Shown piece after piece: positions 61,462-64,000 of a stretch of DNA of 64,000 nt; the first letter of the stretch is position 1, and each line of letters opens with the position of its first letter. The notes under the pieces are model-generated. The model searched no databases. It was not told the DNA's origin and saw nothing but the letters and a program-made list of their open reading frames with translations. The position numbers and the translations under genes are program-made. Source of the DNA: Mesotoga sp. Brook.08.105.5.1 (GTDB taxonomy: Bacteria > Thermotogota > Thermotogae > Petrotogales > Kosmotogaceae); assembly GCF_002752635.1 (NCBI RefSeq), contig NZ_AYTW01000002.1, positions 1 through 64,000 of the forward strand, read 5' to 3'.

Positions 61462-63558
61462 TTATTGGTGATTGTATTTCTCCAGGAATTTAATTGCATC
61501 TTCTTCGTCCAGTGGTTTGCTGATCAAATGTCCCTGTATTCTATCGCAACCCCATTTCTCCAGATACTCTTTCTGCCTTTCGTGTTCTACCCCTTCAGCT
61601 ATAGTACAATGACCTAGCTTATGTGCCATCGAAATGATGTCACTGGTGATGGCATCATCGCTCTCGAGATACTGCAGCCTTTCTATGAAGGATTTGTCTA
61701 TCTTGAGACAGTTCACGTTTAGATCTCTTTCCCGTGCAAAAGAGGAGTATCCGATCCCGAAGTCGTCTATGGCTGTATGAATCCCTATATCACTCAGTTT
61801 GCCAAGAATACGGTTTATTTTTTCGTGATTCGAGGCAAATACCGACTCGGTGATCTCGAGTCCAACATTTTTAGGAAGGACCTGAGTTTGCTCTATCATC
61901 TCAAGAAGGCTATCTGTGAAACCGTCCCTCAATAACTGGATGGCTGAGACATTGATTGAAACCCCGATCGATCCATAACCACTTCTCTTCAGCTTATTCA
62001 AGAAACCGAGTGCCTGGAGAATAATCTTCCTGCCGATCGGAACGACAAGATTTGTTTTCTCGGCTATCGGGATGAATTCCAGAGGCGGCACCGGGCCAAG
62101 TCCTTCAATACTCAATCTCGCCAGAGCTTCAAAACTGCTTATCTTATTAGACTTCAGATCAAGAATCGGCTGGAATTGCACGAAGAGCCCAAAATCCTTC
62201 TCGTCTGTCGAGATTTTCGCCAGTTCTAAGGTTATCTGCTGTTCTCGAACCATTTGTTTCTCAATTTCTTCGTTATAGAAACAGATTCCAATGTTTCTAT
62301 CATATATGTTGAAAGCCTTCTCAGATGTGACTAGAAGCCTTCTCAGTAGGAGATCGACATCCTTCTCATCGCCTTCACCGATTTCAATTACTCCAATACC
62401 ACCTTTAATCCTTTCCATCAGAAGGACAGGCTCCAGTTGCTTTGCAACTTCTATGGAAAATTTCGTCAGTTCGTTCTTGTCTTTATAGCCCTTCAAGTAG
62501 AATACGAATTGATTCTCGTATGTGTTGAAAAGCAGGCGCCTATCTGTGCAGAACTGCCTCAGCATATCTGCAATCTTCTTTATAAAGTCCTGAGTGTATT
62601 GAAATCCATAAGTAGATGTCAGTGACTGCACTGTACTTAAATCCACGCTCACTAAGGCTCTTTTCACCCGCAGTCTGTTCTCATCATCTCCTTCCAGAAG
62701 AGTTTTCAGGTAGTTGCGGTTATATAGGCCAGTCCAGCTATCGTGTTCAGAGCTATATCTGAGTGTATTCTCGAACTCCTTACGGCTGGATATATCCTTA
62801 AGAAGGGCAATATGGCCGCTTTCACTCTCGCCCGGCAGATGGAAGGACGCCACTGTCATTTCAACCCATACAGAAGAACCATCTGGCCTGACAAACCTCT
62901 TCTCCATTGTATAGCTCTGGATTTCACCTGATTTCAGCTTTCTATAATTCTCTAGATCCTTCTCCAGATCGTCTGGATGAGTAATACTTGCCCAGCCAAG
63001 CTCAATCAACTCCTCTTTCGTTCTACCGGTAATTTGCTCGAATGCTGAGTTGATCTGTGTTTCTGGATCCACATTCTTATCTTGGGGACCGCTAGCGTAG
63101 GAAATCGAAATTCCAATCGGTGCCCGGCTAAAGATTGTGTTGAACACTGACTTTAGCTCGACTTGCTTCTGTTCTTCCAGCTGCCGACTTCTGAGCAATT
63201 CAAGATGGATATTGACTCGAACCTTCAAAGCATTCATACTAATAGGCTTCCTTATGTAGTCCACAGCACCAAGTTCCAGACCTTTGCTTTCGTCTTCCAG
63301 TTCTTCATAGTTTGTCAGTATTATTGTTCGTACTCTCTTATAGCGATCATCCGCCTTCAGCGCCGCTAGAACCTCGAATCCATTCATTCTGGGCATATTA
63401 AGGTCGAGTATGATCAGCTGAATCTCTTCGTGCTCATCTATTCTCTGCATTGCTTCCACGCCATCACTAGCTGTCAGGAGATCGTACTCGCTCAACATCT
63501 TCTCAATCATAAGGCGATCAGCCGCCGAGTCATCGACAACCAAGATTTTCACAGGCAT
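61462..63558 (-). CDS. REC-PAS-degenerate GGDEF-EAL protein (c-di-GMP phosphodiesterase)
   Basis: A receiver domain (phospho-acceptor Asp52 in ILDLNMPRMNG, Lys104) is followed by a PAS domain (about 135-260), a GGDEF-like domain and an EAL domain. Where GGDEF should be, residues 346-350 read TYENQ, so cyclase activity is improbable. The EAL domain keeps FEALARL (Glu477), SINVSA, Glu568, AIDDFGIGYSSF (Asp598/599), KIDKSFI (Lys619) and AEGVE (Glu655), so hydrolysis of c-di-GMP to pGpG is expected. ATG 63558 lies 7 nt after GGGAG. Confidence 0.9.
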   Translation of the reverse strand: MPVKILVVDDSAADRLMIEKMLSEYDLLTASDGVEAMQRIDEHEEIQLIILDLNMPRMNGFEVLAALKADDRYKRVRTIILTNYEELEDESKGLELGAVDYIRKPISMNALKVRVNIHLELLRSRQLEEQKQVELKSVFNTIFSRAPIGISISYASGPQDKNVDPETQINSAFEQITGRTKEELIELGWASITHPDDLEKDLENYRKLKSGEIQSYTMEKRFVRPDGSSVWVEMTVASFHLPGESESGHIALLKDISSRKEFENTLRYSSEHDSWTGLYNRNYLKTLLEGDDENRLRVKRALVSVDLSTVQSLTSTYGFQYTQDFIKKIADMLRQFCTDRRLLFNTYENQFVFYLKGYKDKNELTKFSIEVAKQLEPVLLMERIKGGIGVIEIGEGDEKDVDLLLRRLLVTSEKAFNIYDRNIGICFYNEEIEKQMVREQQITLELAKISTDEKDFGLFVQFQPILDLKSNKISSFEALARLSIEGLGPVPPLEFIPIAEKTNLVVPIGRKIILQALGFLNKLKRSGYGSIGVSINVSAIQLLRDGFTDSLLEMIEQTQVLPKNVGLEITESVFASNHEKINRILGKLSDIGIHTAIDDFGIGYSSFARERDLNVNCLKIDKSFIERLQYLESDDAITSDIISMAHKLGHCTIAEGVEHERQKEYLEKWGCDRIQGHLISKPLDEEDAIKFLEKYNHQ

Positions 63559-63892
63559 AAATCATCTCCCTTAAGCAATAAACTAACCTCAAATCACAAA
63601 AAAAGGAGGCTTGAAGAACTACCTCCCTTACTACGCTCTCATTGAATGAGATCCATACATTGGAATGCATCGAAGAGCACATTGTAAATGGTTGGTCCAA
63701 GTTTCCGCTCGCAATGAATAACACGCGGGTCTCTTCGTGGGTCGTTTCTCCTAATTCCCGAAGACCAGCAAAAAGAGGGACGAGTTCTGCATTGAGAAAG
63801 GGCACCGTCTGTACTTCAAACAGGCTGATGGTCTCGAAAAAACAACCCTTCTTGAATCGATTACCTACTTCGTTTTGTCCGTTATCTTCCAT
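63530..63892 (-). CDS. Hypothetical protein overlapping the EAL gene start
   Basis: A 120-residue frame begins at ATG 63892, 7 nt after AGGAG. Its N-terminal half reads well (SLFEVQTVPFLNAELVPLF, TRVLFIASGNLDQPF) but no family is recognised. It overlaps the REC-PAS-EAL gene by 29 nt, so it might be co-transcribed with it. An opposing frame (63642-63935) has no Shine-Dalgarno. I am only moderately sure that it is a gene. Confidence 0.45.
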   Translation of the reverse strand: MEDNGQNEVGNRFKKGCFFETISLFEVQTVPFLNAELVPLFAGLRELGETTHEETRVLFIASGNLDQPFTMCSSMHSNVWISFNESVVREVVLQASFFCDLRLVYCLREMIYACENLGCR

Positions 63893-63975
63893 GTCTTTCT
63901 CCTGGCAGTCATATAACAGAATCGCTAGTATCTGAATAATAGCATATGTTCTTTGTTTCACAGTGCCAAGAGAAT

Positions 63976-63987
63976 TGGAGTCTGACC
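63976..63987 (+). repeat. TGGAGTCTGACC motif at the window edge
   Basis: The fourth exact copy of the 12-bp motif in the right-hand region, again on the plus strand and followed by CTGTTCA. Whether a longer repeat unit accompanies it is cut off by the window end. Confidence 0.75.
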
Positions 63988-64000
63988 CTGTTCATTCGGA

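Noticed and set aside
63642-63935. A 97-codon plus-strand open frame at the right edge.
   Set aside because: No ribosome site precedes it, and the opposite strand has a frame with a good AGGAG and ATG.

Overview
The window looks like a chromosomal segment of an anaerobic bacterium of the Thermotogota, most like the mesophilic Mesotoga/Kosmotoga lineage. That placement is recalled from gene content and protein flavour, not from a database search. Supporting signs are a very long MalG, ferredoxin-dependent 2-oxoacid oxidoreductase subunits, an NQR-type NADH dehydrogenase operon without a quinone-binding NqrA, GatAB, frequent GTG and TTG starts, and dense operons with 1-4 nt overlaps. No rRNA, tRNA or CRISPR array was seen.

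0-10.3 kb: the 3' end of queA; a minus-strand group (radical SAM/HhH protein, asparaginase, AI-2E-family transporter); clpX-tsaD; an FmdB zinc ribbon; then the classic rpmH-rnpA-yidD-yidC-jag cluster with a cupin gene at its end, driven by a consensus promoter. 10.4-16.0 kb: recN-HEAT-murB-hflK-hflC-yigZ, translationally coupled. 16.0-19.8 kb: mreB-mreC-mreD-mrdA (cell elongation) on the minus strand. 20.1-36.3 kb: a long plus-strand run of speE, lepA-nfo-pyrG-folP, malF-malG, a small coiled-coil protein, a methyltransferase, miaA-hfq-hflX, a murein peptidase, metK and rpsT. A bidirectional terminator then separates rpsT from malK.

37.5-42.8 kb: a lone Phd-like antitoxin diverges from nqrBCDEF plus two unassigned genes. 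No nqrA or rnfC is present, which is the most interesting metabolic feature. 42.8-51.7 kb: an eleven-gene minus-strand operon (gatA-gatB-outer-surface candidate-hemW-ferritin-like-dCMP deaminase-2-oxoacid oxidoreductase beta and gamma-dgkA-LysM/M23-DUF523) in which nearly every junction overlaps.

51.7-64 kb: accessory, repeat-rich DNA. It holds a membrane PAS histidine kinase with a small response regulator, a REC-PAS-HD-GYP protein, a REC-PAS-(degenerate GGDEF)-EAL protein, a toxin-first HigBA module with an evident operator, and little other coding. The spaces are filled by dispersed repeats: a 225-bp tandem array, REP-like blocks shared between 52.0 and 60.8 kb, and a ~150-bp unit ending in TGGAGTCTGACC that brackets the higBA module. 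The c-di-GMP and phosphorelay genes here point to environmental signalling, while the repeats and toxin-antitoxin genes point to recombination.

Start codons were chosen by Shine-Dalgarno spacing. Several differ from the longest open frame, and one gene (hflX) has no ATG, GTG or TTG where its conserved domain must begin.
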